Counted from the stretch's first letter, positions 34,613-44,867 are shown. The stretch is 64,000 bases of DNA from Sclerotiophoma versabilis (GCA_012274445.1 JAAROD010000015.1:2046001-2110000); one strand, 5' to 3'. Numbers and translations are program-made. Notes: a model not told the origin generated them from the sequence alone.

Positions 34613-36794
34613 TCATACATCGTCGAAGAGCGTCTCGTCGCCTTTGCCTCCCATCTCAATGAACTCTCGAGGATCCCGCTTTTCAGCAGGTCGTGGCTCC
34701 TCTATGATATCTTTCTCTTTCAGCATCTTCGTACCGCTCTTTTGCAGCGTGCCGTTCTTTTCGTACACCTTTACTGGCTCTTGTCCTTCTCTTGTTGGAA
34801 TCACGCGTGCAACCTTGATCTCGTTAATGGTGCTGAGCATTGTTCGCTCACGCTTGATCTTTCTCTTTGAGAAATCAAGGTTGGCAATGGCCCCTGTCAA
34901 CCCATCGGTACTATCGTTTGGGTTGATGTTTCCGCCTTGCGTGGTCCACGGGTGTTCGAGACATTCTTCAATTGTGATTCGTGATTCAACGTCTACCGTG
35001 AGCATGCGGTCGATGAGGTCCAATGCTGGGTCGCCCACCGAGTCCCAGTATGGTGATGGGTAATCGAATCGACCTAGCTTGATTTGTTGTGATAATGTGT
35101 AGGGGTTCTCTGGGCTGTATAGCTCGTCCGAGAACGGTGGGAAGCCACAAAGGCAGATGTATAGAACGACACCCAAAGACCAGACATCAACGGCCCTTGT
35201 GTAACGACGGTGGTTGGAGTTCTCTAAGATCTCGGGTGCGACGTCTGTCGGGGGTCAGCGGAAGTGCAGACGAAGATAAACAGCAGCAACGTACATGATG
35301 GAGTACCACACAAAGTGGTTGTGAAGGACTCCTCGCCAATGATTTTGGCAAGACCGAAGTCGGCCAGCTTGATGTGTAGCTCCTTATCGGTAAGAAGAAT
35401 GTTCTCCGGCTTGATGTCTCGATGTACGATGTTGCGCTCATGCTAACGATTGGTGAGTCAATGTCCTCCAAAAATGCCACAATACATACCAGATACTTGA
35501 CGGCCTGGAAGAGCTGAATGAAGACCTTTCGTGTCTCCGCCTCAGTCAACTTCTGCTTCATTACAATCCAGTTGAACAGCTCGCCTTCAGTTGCAAGCTC
35601 GAGTACGAGGTAGACGCCATCATCCTCGTTGAATGTATCCTTAAGACATAAGAGAGCTGGGTGGCTGATACCCATAAGAACAGCAATTTCTTGCTGCAGT
35701 CCATCAACCTTGGACTTCTCACCCGGGCCAGTGCGCTTCTCAAACTTCTTGACTGCATGACGCATGCCAGTGGATTTCTCAACACATAGATATACGGAGG
35801 CAAAGTGGCCCTTGCCAAGCTGCTCTTGCAGCTGGTACTGTTGATGGAATCGATGGGTGGAACGCTTGAGTGGATATCTGAAGACGAACCGCGCCTCTTC
35901 CAAGATTGCAAGCTCGTCGCCTTCCTTCAGTTCGCGACGCTTGTTTCGGCCAATGAGCGAGTCGTTGACAAATGTGCCATTGCCAGATAAATCTTCGACT
36001 ACTGCAACTAAATCGCCGCCCTTCTTCTCCGTGAAGATAAGGCAATGTCGGTTGGAGACTGTGTTCGACTTCAGTTGACGATCTGTAATTCGGTTAGCCC
36101 TGACTACGCTTTAGAGAGAGCAGCAACAACAACTTACCACACTCGCGATGTCGTCCAATGAGGTATCCGCCAGCAGTAACACCGTTGTCTGCTTTCTCCT
36201 TTTCGTACCTCTTTTCCTGGTTGGAATACTCGTCTCTTGAGACCTTCTCTGTACCGGACTTCGGCCCAAGGATGCCCTCCGGGACTGGACAGGCCTCTCG
36301 CCGCCTGAGTACCATAACATCGCCGGACTGGTCATCGAGAGGCACAAGATAGCCCCATACCTGCTCACCCTCCTCGTCATCGACTGCGTATGATCGTGCT
36401 TGCGGCGGGTAAACGAATTGCGACTGCTGTGTGAAGGCTTGTGTGTCTGACTGCTTGTCTGATGGAGGCGAGGACAGGCCGTTCCGTGCTTGGGAGAACT
36501 TGACCTGGCTCTGTGGGGGCGGCGTAACGGTGCCTTCTTTGTGATTGTCGTCTGTCTGTCCGGTTGACTCTTTATGGGTGATGGGCGAAGGCAGCTGCCC
36601 TTGCTTAATGTTGCGGTGCGGGTCTCCAGGCGAGAGCTGACGCTGGCCCCGGACTCTCTTTGGCTCGACCTGCTCGCCCTGGGACGGCTACATCAATTGG
36701 CTTGTCAGCAAGCGTGTCACGCCTTGATCCAGACAACAAATGTAGAACGTACACGGCCTCGCTTGAGCTGGCTCTTTTCTGTCTGGGCAGGCAT
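34613..36794 (-). CDS. CHK2: Checkpoint kinase 2 family (FHA + kinase; Chk2/Cds1/PRD-4 type)
   Basis: A DNA-damage checkpoint Ser/Thr kinase. In Neurospora the PRD-4 member also links damage signalling to the clock. Five exons: 36753-36794, 36138-36687, 35490-36082, 35295-35442 and 34613-35244; 654 residues. The N-terminal region carries SQ/TQ pairs (FTQQSQF, KFSQA), the usual ATR/ATM targets. The FHA domain (about 185-265) has GRHRECD, SNRHC and NGTFVND, split by intron 2. The kinase (about 275-545) has LGKGHFASVYL, HRDIKPENILL, DFGLAKI, LCGTPSYVAPEI. The C-terminus has a basic SKRKIKRERTML block as in fungal PRD-4/Cds1. Only one FHA is present, unlike yeast Rad53. A short uORF (36869-36901) precedes it. 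Divergent from ATG10. Confidence 0.93.
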
Positions 36795-36868
36795 CACGGC
36801 GGCGAGCGTGTGGAGACGATTCTAGTATGCAGTGCGGTCGAGGCGACGGGGGATCAGTGCTGGCGCGT

Positions 36869-36901
36869 TCAGGTAGCCGTGTAGCAGGTTGCGGCAGTCA
36901 T
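36869..36901 (-). promoter_or_regulatory. Upstream ORF in the Chk2 leader
   Basis: A 10-codon ORF (MTAATCYTAT, then stop) ends 74 nt before the kinase start codon. It could lower translation if the transcript begins upstream of it; the transcription start is not known. Confidence 0.35.
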
Positions 36902-37191
36902 GATGGATCTAGACGGAGACGACTAGGAGTGGGTAAGGCTGGCTGCCGCTAAACCTTTATGACGCGGATGCCTTGAGGCGCTTCAGGCAGATGGAGCCAA
37001 GAAACAATGCCGCCGGGGGATTGCTCCAGCTCCGCCGCGCGATCGCCGCACCCTTGTCTGTAGCACCACACCAGCTGCTCGGGAACGCCAACGACTATCA
37101 GCGCACTGGCTCCATGTCCGCCGTATGTGATTGCAACGATCTCTAAGACACCGCTGCGACGCTTCAGGCGATAGCACTGATTCAGCCCTAG
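36902..37191. other. Chk2/ATG10 divergent promoter
   Basis: The shared promoter spans 36795-37191 (397 bp) between the two divergent start codons; the uORF occupies part of it. No convincing TATA element was seen on either strand. Confidence 0.5.
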
Positions 37192-37973
37192 ATGCATCTT
37201 GACCTGCCAGGGCCGACTTCAACCATGGCACCGCAGCTGTCTCCAAACCTGATGGACACCACCGAACACATCCAGTCTCGCACTTGCAAGCTGACCTTGT
37301 TCCCGCATCTAACTGATTCAGAGTTCGATAAAGCCTGCACCATTTTGCTGAAAAGATTTGAGCTGCACGGCCATCGACAGAATGAGTGGACTGCAGTGGA
37401 GAGCCTATCCCAGAGCGAAACCCCATTCTTGAGGATTACCAAACTGCTGGCTGTAAACTCTGAAAAACCAGGCACTAGCAGTGGGTCTGAGGAACACGAA
37501 CTCAGTGAGGATGACGACGAGATCATTGAGGGATTAATCTCGCCCCGAGCTGTCATCCACTACGATGTTGTGCTGTCTACTTCGTACCGAGTTCCCGTTT
37601 TGTATTTCACAACATCAGACATCCAACATCGCTATCCAAACACGATGGAGACGCTGTACTCGCACGTGATACCGCCAGCATTCAGAGGACAAGCTAGGCA
37701 TGTGGATGTGATTGGTGGTATCACCGTTACCGTTGGTCTCTATGAAGGAAGAGAAACAAACCCCAGCTGACGGGTAAGTAGGACCATCCAGCCACAAACA
37801 AGCCAGTGTTCTTTGTCCATCCCTGCCGAACAGCAGAAGTGATGGAGGCTAGTATCGTTGGACAATGCGCCACTGAATACGACTATCTGCTGATATGGCT
37901 GGGCGCACTGGGGAAGTGTGTCGGGCTGAATGTGCCTTTAAGTTTAGTTGACCCAGGCCAGAGACATGACTAA
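37192..37973 (+). CDS. ATG10: Atg10, E2-like conjugating enzyme for Atg12
   Basis: It receives Atg12 from Atg7 and conjugates it to Atg5 during autophagosome formation, in the cytosol. Exons are 37192-37731 and 37782-37973; 243 residues (232 if the second ATG at 37225 is used). Family marks are the beta-hairpin phrase VIHYDVVLSTSYRVPVLYF, GGITVTDHPATNKPVFFVHPCRTAEVM with the catalytic Cys (about residue 195) in HPC, and the C-terminal LLIWLGALGKCVGLNVPLSL. The intron (50 nt, weak GTTGGT donor, TAG acceptor) lies exactly within GGITVT|DHP. Without removing it the frame stops early at 37770 and loses the active site, so the spliced model is clearly right. Confidence 0.92.
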
Positions 37974-38076
37974 ACGCATCACCTTGCAAGGCGGCGTATG
38001 CGATTGCTGTACATATACTACAAGTCCTACATGCCAACATATGGTACAACGCTATTTCCAAACCCCCCTGCGACCC

Positions 38077-39569
38077 TCATATCCTGGCTCTTACACTCGC
38101 TCTCTCTAACTCACCAATGTTACCCATGCCTGCCAAGCTCCACTTCTCGGTAACAAAGCCTTCGTCTACTTGGTGCCTCAGCATGCCACTCTCTGCATAG
38201 TATTCCATGATGCTTCTGGCCTCCTCTTTGCTCAAGCCACCAACTTCAAGAACGTCAAGATCAGCCCCAGGGTTCTCAAGGTCCTTGAGAGCTTCCATGG
38301 TGCGTGCATCGACGCTTGTGTATGGGTTCCATTGCGGAATGCTGGTCTGGGTCTTGAGAGCTTCCGCTGACTTGATGCGGAATTCCATAGCTGGTGACGT
38401 TGGGGCGTTGGACTTTGAGGTTGCGGCGAGTACGATACCACCGTTAGGTAGCTGCTTGACTCCGGACAGGTGATCGACGAAGTGACGGATGATGGTCAGG
38501 TCGTGAGCGTGGATGGGCTTGACGTCGGCGTTCATATACTCAGAGTTCTGCATGATATGCGAAAGTCCCTCAGCACTGAGGAGGATTTGTGGCTGGCCGG
38601 GCTGCGATAGTTCAGTCCAGAGAGCCTTGAAGACTGACCATGACGCTTCCGGGTTGGCGATGCCAATTGCGACCAGATCCTTGAGCTTGGCCTTCGCAGG
38701 GAGTGGGACAGGGAGTTCATGTTTCCGTGTGATCTTTGCTTGCTCGAAGTAGGACTTGTTCGCCTTGAGGATCTGTGATAGGAGAGTAGCAGTGTAGGTA
38801 TCCTGTGTGTACTGCGTGGGCTCGGAGCCCTCCAGGGGTGCGTAATCGGTGTGGGCGTTGACAATATCCTGGCCTTGAAATTATCAGTAAGGTACCATGC
38901 GATCAAACAAGCGTACTCACATTCTGGAATATTGATAACAAACCACTGTCTCAAAAAGGCCATGCTCAAGCCCTGGAGCAACAGTGTGCTCTTTCCGCTC
39001 ATCCTCTTTCCGGTGAGTATCCGGCGGATGGTCTTCTTGTCTTTACCGGTGGCTGCCTCTTCTGCCTCCTTAAACAGTTTTGCGAGCTGGATTGTCTCCT
39101 TCCTCATCAACACTGCTGGTCGTCTGAAGAAGCTCCAGCCCTGCGTCGTTTTGAAAGCCTCCACGTCTCGCAGCGCATCGACGACAGGCTCTGGGAGACC
39201 CATGACGAGACCCTCATTCGCCTCGCTCAAGACATTGGCCTTGGTCAGATCCTTCAGCGAAGAGACCTCCAGGGCGTTGTTGTTGCTGAGCACGATGCGC
39301 TTGCGCTGTGCCTTTCGCTCTCCCTGCGCCGGCCGCTTGCCCATGTCTGCAGCGGCTGCACCCTTGCTCTTCTTCGTGTTCAGTGTCTTCACTCCTTTCT
39401 TCGGCGCGGCCGTCATGTTCTTCTTCTTCATTTGGGGGTTGGCATAGCGGGCGGCGGACGTGGAGAAGCAGGCCACGCGTGGCTGCAGGAGTCGCGAAGC
39501 GGCGGACGGGTGGGCCCTCGCATCGAGAGATAGCTGCGAGAAGCTCCGCAAGCAATTGGCGGACGGCAT
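38077..39569 (-). CDS. RSM23: Mitochondrial small-subunit ribosomal protein S29 (DAP3/Rsm23)
   Basis: A P-loop GTP-binding component of the mitochondrial small ribosomal subunit. Exons are 38921-39569 and 38077-38873; 481 residues. An Arg/Ser/Ala-rich mitochondrial presequence (MPSANCLRSFSQLSL...ACFSTSAARYA) is followed by a basic linker and the nucleotide site TGKRMSGKSTLLLQ (near residue 190), QWFVINIPEC (spanning the intron), and the later DAP3 helices, with SVFKALWTELSQPGQPQILL and the C-terminal EEARSIMEYYAESGMLR. The 47 nt intron has a GTGAGT donor and is required to keep the frame. It shares a 209 bp promoter with divergent RRS1. Confidence 0.93.
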
Positions 39570-39778
39570 GATGAGAGACTGAGACCCACGGCCTCGGCAA
39601 CTGGCTGTTGATGTCGTCGTCGTCCGAGCGAGTCTGCGATGCCAAAACTAAAGGCCGGAGGTTTCCCGGTCGGGCTAGCGTGCTAAAGTCGTTCCTACTT
39701 TTTTTTGAGAGAGCAGCGCAGCACCGACAGCACGACAGCCACAACCTTCGCTCCCAATTTTCTTTTTCCGAAACTGAA
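39570..39778. promoter_or_regulatory. Bidirectional promoter DAP3/RRS1
   Basis: 209 bp separate the start codons of a mitoribosomal protein gene and a cytosolic ribosome-biogenesis gene. A T8 tract at about 39699-39706 may act as a nucleosome-excluding element. The role is inferred from position. Confidence 0.55.
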
Positions 39779-40513
39779 ATGAACGGCGGTGTCGCACTGG
39801 ACTCACATTCACACCTTGCCGACCGAATTAACGGAGGAGCCATGGACGTCGATGCGCCGAGCAATGCAGCTCTTTCAGTAGCAGACTCGACTGCGACAGG
39901 CCGACTGTGCGTCTCAAAGAGCCCCTCTTCCCCGCCCTTCTGTGCGCATCACTTATACTCATGCAGTCCTGTCGCTGTCAACAAGCCTACTCCCTTCACC
40001 TTCGACCTGGGCAACCTTCTTGCCCACGACCCCAACCCTATTCCTGCTGAGGCAGACGAAGAGGCTTTGGCCGCCACTGCTCGCGATGCCGCACAAGCCC
40101 TCATCAACCAGCTGCTTTCCACCTGCGAGGTCAAATCTACCTCAGAGGGCGTGCACCTCGTTCTCCCCGCCCCACAGATGGCCCTGCCCCGCGAAAAACC
40201 CATTCCCCAGGCCAAGGAACCGACCAAGTGGGAGCGTTTTGCCGCCAAGAAGGGTATCAAGGACAAGAGGCGCGACGGCAACAAGGTTTACGACGAGGCG
40301 ACTGGCGACTGGGTACCCAAGTGGGGTTACAAGGGCAAGAACAAGGAGGCCGAGAGCTCCTGGCTCGTTGAAGTCGATGAGAAGAAGGAGGCCAAGACAG
40401 GAGAAGCACACGATGCAAGAGCTGAGAGCAGGCACGACCGTAAGGAGCGAGCCAGGAGGAACGAGAGGAAGCAGCGCGCAAACGACGCGAAGTCTCGAAA
40501 GCCTGGTGTCTAG
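39779..40513 (+). CDS. RRS1: Rrs1, regulator of ribosome synthesis
   Basis: A nucleolar factor that, with Rpf2, brings the 5S RNP (5S rRNA, Rpl5, Rpl11) into pre-60S particles. Exons are 39779-39906 and 39967-40513; 224 residues. Family phrases are VAVNKPTPFTFDLGNLLAHDPNPI, LPREKPIPQAKEPTKWERFAAKKGIKDKRRDGNKVYDE and WVPKWGYKGKN, followed by a Lys/Arg/Glu-rich tail. The 60 nt intron (GTGCGT donor) is a multiple of three and contains no stop, so the unspliced frame stays open. It is called an intron because removing it restores the family spacing before AVNKP. The start at 39779 (MNGGVALDSHSH) was chosen over an upstream in-frame ATG at 39608 that lies in the shared promoter. Confidence 0.93.
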   Translation: MNGGVALDSHSHLADRINGGAMDVDAPSNAALSVADSTATGRLCVSKSPSSPPFCAHHLYSCSPVAVNKPTPFTFDLGNLLAHDPNPIPAEADEEALAATARDAAQALINQLLSTCEVKSTSEGVHLVLPAPQMALPREKPIPQAKEPTKWERFAAKKGIKDKRRDGNKVYDEATGDWVPKWGYKGKNKEAESSWLVEVDEKKEAKTGEAHDARAESRHDRKERARRNERKQRANDAKSRKPGV

Positions 40514-41808
40514 ACTGGGCGCAATGGAGCTTGGGGGGAAGAGATGAGCAACCTTCGTCATGTTATGCATTGGGCGGCGTTATCAACTTGGGATATCCGA
40601 CTTCACAGGCGTATGAGGTCCTAAAAGCAAGGCTGTATGTACGGTCAAGATCGATGAGGATGGATGGGGGTGTTTTCTGCTAGATGAGTATGTGGCAGAG
40701 ACCCTACAAAAGCCTGAGGCTTGTGTTAAGAAGTTACAACATGAGACGTCCAGACCGTTGCACTGGAATATCTGTTAAAGTTTGCCAAATGCGATTCCTG
40801 TAAGGTCGGATCATAGAGTTGCGTTTTCACACCAAACTGCGATCGAGTCGTCGGTTACGCACGCCTGGAATGGTGCGTTCTTCGATTATTAGATTAGGCT
40901 TGAGGATAGCAAAGATGCGCTACTACGTATTTTGTTCGTAGTAACCATGAAGCAACGCTGAAAGTCTTCCTGACCTCGAGGATGCATAAGAGTATCCAGT
41001 CAGTAATCTCCGATTAAATCATGACAAAATTGGTAGATATTAGGTATAACAGTCTGTTGATTTGGGTAACACATCGGCCGTGCGTTTCCACGAGCTGCAT
41101 ATACAAGTTGGATGAGGCAGCTGTATCGTCTTATCGCAGCCCACACAAATGGGATGGTCAGGACTGCATGCGGCTGCTCGCGTGCAGCGCCGAGATATTT
41201 ACTAGAAACAAGAAGCAACGTCACAAGCTCGGCACTTGTTCAATGCTTAGCCCCGCTTCGACACCCCATTGGCTTCTCCGCACGCCAACCCCCAACCGAT
41301 AATGGCTTCCGACAACGCCAGATTTACGGTAGACATCATCATCCTGAACTTGTGTCTAGAGAATAGGTCAATATTGACAGCGTAGAAGCGTCAGTCTACA
41401 CAAGGGAAACGGCCATGTCAAGGTCGTACCTGATCAGAACACGCAGCAGCTGTGACAAACCCGCCCTCCTCCAGTGTTCCAGACGATCAGCATGCGCTAA
41501 AAGATGGAGGTGGGGACGGGGCGACACTGGGGAGACCAACAGTGGCCAAGGACCGTGAGGGATGATAGGCGATCATTTAGCCTCGGGACGAATTATCCCA
41601 GCCGTTTGTACGGATTATACACGTCAGAGGATCAATGAATATATTGTGCGCCGGTCTCGCTGGTCACTGACTTGCGGCTCTCAACCCGTTACTTTGGTTC
41701 GTGCCTACCCTTCGAAGCTCGCAACTCCGCGAGACAACATCGCCGTCCCCTTATCAGCGCCCCTTTAAACTCCAAGTCTGAGCGTGTTGCTGCTGGCCAC
41801 ACGATAAC
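40514..41808. other. Intergenic region
   Basis: 1.3 kb between RRS1 and the DAL5-like transporter. It is the RRS1 3' UTR plus the transporter promoter. Short ORFs only; nothing recognised. Confidence 0.55.
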
Positions 41809-43552
41809 ATGGCCTCCGCAATCGATCATGAGAAGCATCGCGACAGCTCAAGCTTAGATGGCAAGATTGACGCACATGACGTCCATCAGGAAGTTGTCAA
41901 CCCACTCGGAGACCTCTCAGACCCGGACGCAGGTCTCAACGAAGAAGAGCGAGCAGCTGCGGTATGCCTCCACACATGGTCTTGCTGGGCAACACGGCAG
42001 TACTAATTAATTTCAAGGATAAGAAGCTTCTTCGCAAGCTCGACTTGAAACTCATCCCATGGCTGTCTTTCCTCTACCTGATCTGTCAGTCCTTCGTATC
42101 GTGGAAATGCAACGAAGCATTTACTGACTGCTTCTTTAGCCTTCCTCGATCGAACAAATATTGGCAACGCCAAAGTCGATGGTTTACAACAAGATCTGCA
42201 CATGACTGATGGCCAGTACAATGCAACCCTTACTATCTTCTTCGTTAGCTACTCTGTCTTCGAGCCCCTCACAAACGTCCTGCTCAAGAAGATGCGTCCC
42301 AGCCTTTTTCTTCCATTGATCATGGTGAGTCGAAGCGCCTATTGTTTTAAGACCACAGCCTGACTTTCCAGATTGCTTGGGGCATCGTTATGTGCTGTAT
42401 GGGGTTGGTACACAGCTACTCCGGATTAATGGCTTGCCGATTTTTCCTCGGTCTCGCCGAGGCAGGGTTGTTTCCGGGAGTCAACTACTATCTATCCTGC
42501 TGGTATAAACGGTCTGAGTTCGGTATTCGAGCTGCTATCTTCTTCTCGGCGGCAGCGCTGGCTGGCTCCTTCGGTGGTCTTCTGGCAGCTGGCATTGCTC
42601 AGATGAAGGGTATCGGAGGCAAGCCTGGTTGGGCCTGGATCTTGTATGTCCGGACGTTAATTGCCACAAGGTCGGTGTGCTAATCGTTCAAAGTATCCTT
42701 GAAGGCCTGGCCACAGTCGTCGTAGGCATAGTCAGTTACTGGATGGTCCATGACTTCCCCGCCGAAGCAACATTCCTCGCTCCTGACGATCGAGCGCGCG
42801 TTCTGCGCCGTCTTGCATCCGACAAGCAATCCTCCGCCAAAGTCGAGACGTTTAAGTGGAAGTACTTCTGGCAGTCTGTCAAGGACTGGAAGACCACCGC
42901 ATACGCCATCATCTATATGGGCGCCGACGGCTCACTTTACGCTTTTGCGTTGTTCGTTCCCACAATTATCAAAGGCATGAATCCGCAATATTCGGCCACC
43001 ACTGCCAACCTCCTTTCTGTGCCTCCGTACGCGGTAGCTGCTGCTGCTACCATCTTCGTTGGTTGGCTCGCCGATCGAACAAAGCAGCGTGGATACTGCA
43101 ACATCGGCATGTCACTCTTCGGAATTGTGGGGTTTGCTATGTTGCTCGGTAGTGGTAATCCGCATGTTCAGTATGCAGGTGTATTCCTTGGAGCTCTCGG
43201 TATCTACCCTTGTATTCCAAACACCGTGTCCTGGACCTCGAACAACGTTGAAGGTGTATACAAACGCGGCGTCACGATTGGCTTTGTAATCGGGTGGGGA
43301 AATTTGAACGGTGTTGTGAGCTCAAACATTTACCGCGGAAAGGACAAGCCACGCTACTTCCTGGGACACGGTGTTGTTCTAGCTTATCTGACGCTGTTCT
43401 TGTTCTTTGGCAGCGTCGTCACGAGGTTTCTCCTCGCTAGGGAGAATAAGAAGAGGAGGGCCGGTCTTCGCAACCAGTGGACTGAGGGCAAGAGCCGGGA
43501 TGAGATTGACGAGATGGGTGATGAGGTACCCGACTTTGAGTACGTTCTTTAA
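41809..43552 (+). CDS. MFS transporter, anion:cation symporter (allantoate permease/DAL5-like)
   Basis: A 12-TM plasma-membrane symporter of the DAL5/TNA1/vitamin-type group, which imports small organic anions such as allantoate, nicotinate or pantothenate; the substrate is not determined. Five exons: 41809-41961, 42018-42084, 42140-42324, 42372-42643 and 42694-43552; 511 residues. The hydrophilic leader contains LNEEERAAADKKLLRKLDLKLIPWLSFLYL. SFLDRTNIGNAKVDGL is the diagnostic TM1-TM2 motif of this family; RFFLGLAEAGLFPGVNYYLSCWYKRSE is TM4-5; ADRTKQRGYCNI is the TM8-9 loop; and NVEGVYKRGVTIGFVIGWGNLNGVVSSNIYR is typical of TM10-11. All four introns are 47-56 nt. Confidence 0.92.
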
Positions 43553-44234
43553 AGTGCTACTGGGGACACTAAGGTGAAGGGTACAATACACAAATAGGAA
43601 AAAAGCGGCTTCATTTACAGTTACCTCCACTCGCGGTTGAGATAAAAACGTATACGTCTCATGCTGTCACACTCGATATCATTGAGCTGGAATGACAAGC
43701 GTCGTAGACCATGAGATCGATGCATCTTTAATACAGGTCACTGCGGCAAGTTTTCAGGGAAGACAAACTGTCTTGAGTGCTTTGGTTTCGTTACTCAAAC
43801 GAACACTTGAAATGCTATGCTACCCACAACACGGCCGGAAACGCATCGTTCTATACCTAAAAAAAAGTAGAGATTTACCTGGGCGTCTGCTGGTTCCGTC
43901 AAGAAGGTTAAGATTGCGATCACGCATTCATGGTAAGGGCTGGGGGAATAAACATATTCCTGCATAACAATGTATTGATATTGAGAAAAAGGCCAGCTAT
44001 CCCACCATCTTGCAACACCATTCGTACAGATGCCATAAAATGCCGAGAAACCGTCCTGCCCTGTAGAGGCACCAGAGGAAACATGCCTGCCCCATGTTGG
44101 TCCTAATGTGTTCGAGGGCTTATATATACAAGATACTCATGTCTTCGTGTTGCTGCCGAGTTCAACGAGCATAGAGAAGTGAATAGTCGCGATGCGTTCG
44201 TTCGTGTCAAAGCTCGAGAATGTCGGTGATAAGT
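43553..44234. other. Intergenic region between convergent genes
   Basis: 680 bp between the DAL5-like transporter and the pheromone-like precursor, holding both 3' flanks. No supported ORF. Confidence 0.55.
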
Positions 44235-44738
44235 TTACTGGCCGACTGGGACGCCGACGGGCCTGAAGTCGGGGCTCCAGACCCACTGGGGGTTGGCCTT
44301 AGCCTCTGCGTCGGCCTCGCGCTTTCCCACAGGAAGGCCGACAGGACGGAATTTGGGAGACCAGACCCATTTACCAGCCTCAGATTCAGCATCACGCTCG
44401 CCAATTGGCAGACCAACCGGGCGGAACTCGGGTGACCAAACCCACTGGGGGTTGGCCTTAGCCTCTGCGTCGGCCTCGCGTTTGCCCACAGGAAGGCCGA
44501 CGGGACGGAATTTGGGAGACCAGACCCATTTGCCAGCCTCGGCATCACGCTTGGAGAGGGAACCCTCTTCATCGTCCTCGATATAGTAGAGACCCTCGGG
44601 GAAGCCCTCAGGAGTGTCGGCGGGAGCCTCGGGGTTGGCCTCGGCGACCTCAGCGGCCTCAGGGGCGGATTTGGCGATGGCAGCACCAGAGACGGTGGCA
44701 GCCAAGATAGTGGCGGCGATGACAGCGTTGAACCTCAT
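44235..44738 (-). CDS. Secreted repeat precursor, probable alpha-type mating pheromone prepropeptide
   Basis: Intronless, 167 residues. Residues 1-22 form a signal peptide (MRFNAVIAATILAATVSGAA). An acidic Ala/Glu/Pro-rich pro-region runs to SKR at 62-64. Four peptide copies follow with core WVWSPxFRPVGxPxG: G69-G85, Q98-G113, G122-G138 and Q151-Q167. Copies 1 and 3 end in KR (86-87, 139-140), copy 2 in ER (114-115), and copy 4 at the C-terminus. Spacers are runs of X-Ala/X-Pro dipeptides (DAEA, EADAEAKANP), as expected for a Ste13-type dipeptidyl peptidase after Kex2 cleavage; EADAEA is the same spacer as in yeast alpha-factor. Copies 1-2 and 3-4 form a 159 bp direct duplication. The mature peptides lack the GQPC-like core of Neurospora/Fusarium pheromones. 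The start was chosen at the signal peptide although the frame is open 47 codons upstream. A RiPP precursor is the main alternative. Confidence 0.75.
   Translation of the reverse strand: MRFNAVIAATILAATVSGAAIAKSAPEAAEVAEANPEAPADTPEGFPEGLYYIEDDEEGSLSKRDAEAGKWVWSPKFRPVGLPVGKREADAEAKANPQWVWSPEFRPVGLPIGERDAESEAGKWVWSPKFRPVGLPVGKREADAEAKANPQWVWSPDFRPVGVPVGQ
44259..44576. repeat. 159 bp coding tandem duplication in the pheromone-like gene
   Basis: The block beginning CCCACTGGGG occurs at 44282 and again at 44441, exactly 159 bases (53 codons) apart, with only a few substitutions across the two units. Each unit encodes two peptide copies and their spacers. The outer borders given are approximate. 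Confidence 0.75.
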
Positions 44739-44867
44739 CCTAAACGTTTCAGAAGAGGACTGTAGGGTGAATGAATAAGTTGGGTAATTGATTGACTGTG
44801 ACCAAATGCTCGACTGGTGTGTTGTTGATGGGCCGATAGGGAGTATATTGCAATGGGGAGTAAGAAG

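Noticed and set aside
34613..36794. Assignment as Mek1 or Rad53
   Set aside because: Rad53 has two FHA domains and this has one. The C-terminal block and overall layout fit Chk2/Cds1/PRD-4 better than meiosis-specific Mek1, although Mek1 was considered because of nearby meiotic genes.
37732..37770. Unspliced end of ATG10
   Set aside because: Reading through stops before the catalytic HPC motif; the 50 nt intron restores it.
39608..39778. Upstream extension of RRS1 from the first in-frame ATG
   Set aside because: It lies in the divergent promoter, has no family similarity, and the next ATG gives the expected length.
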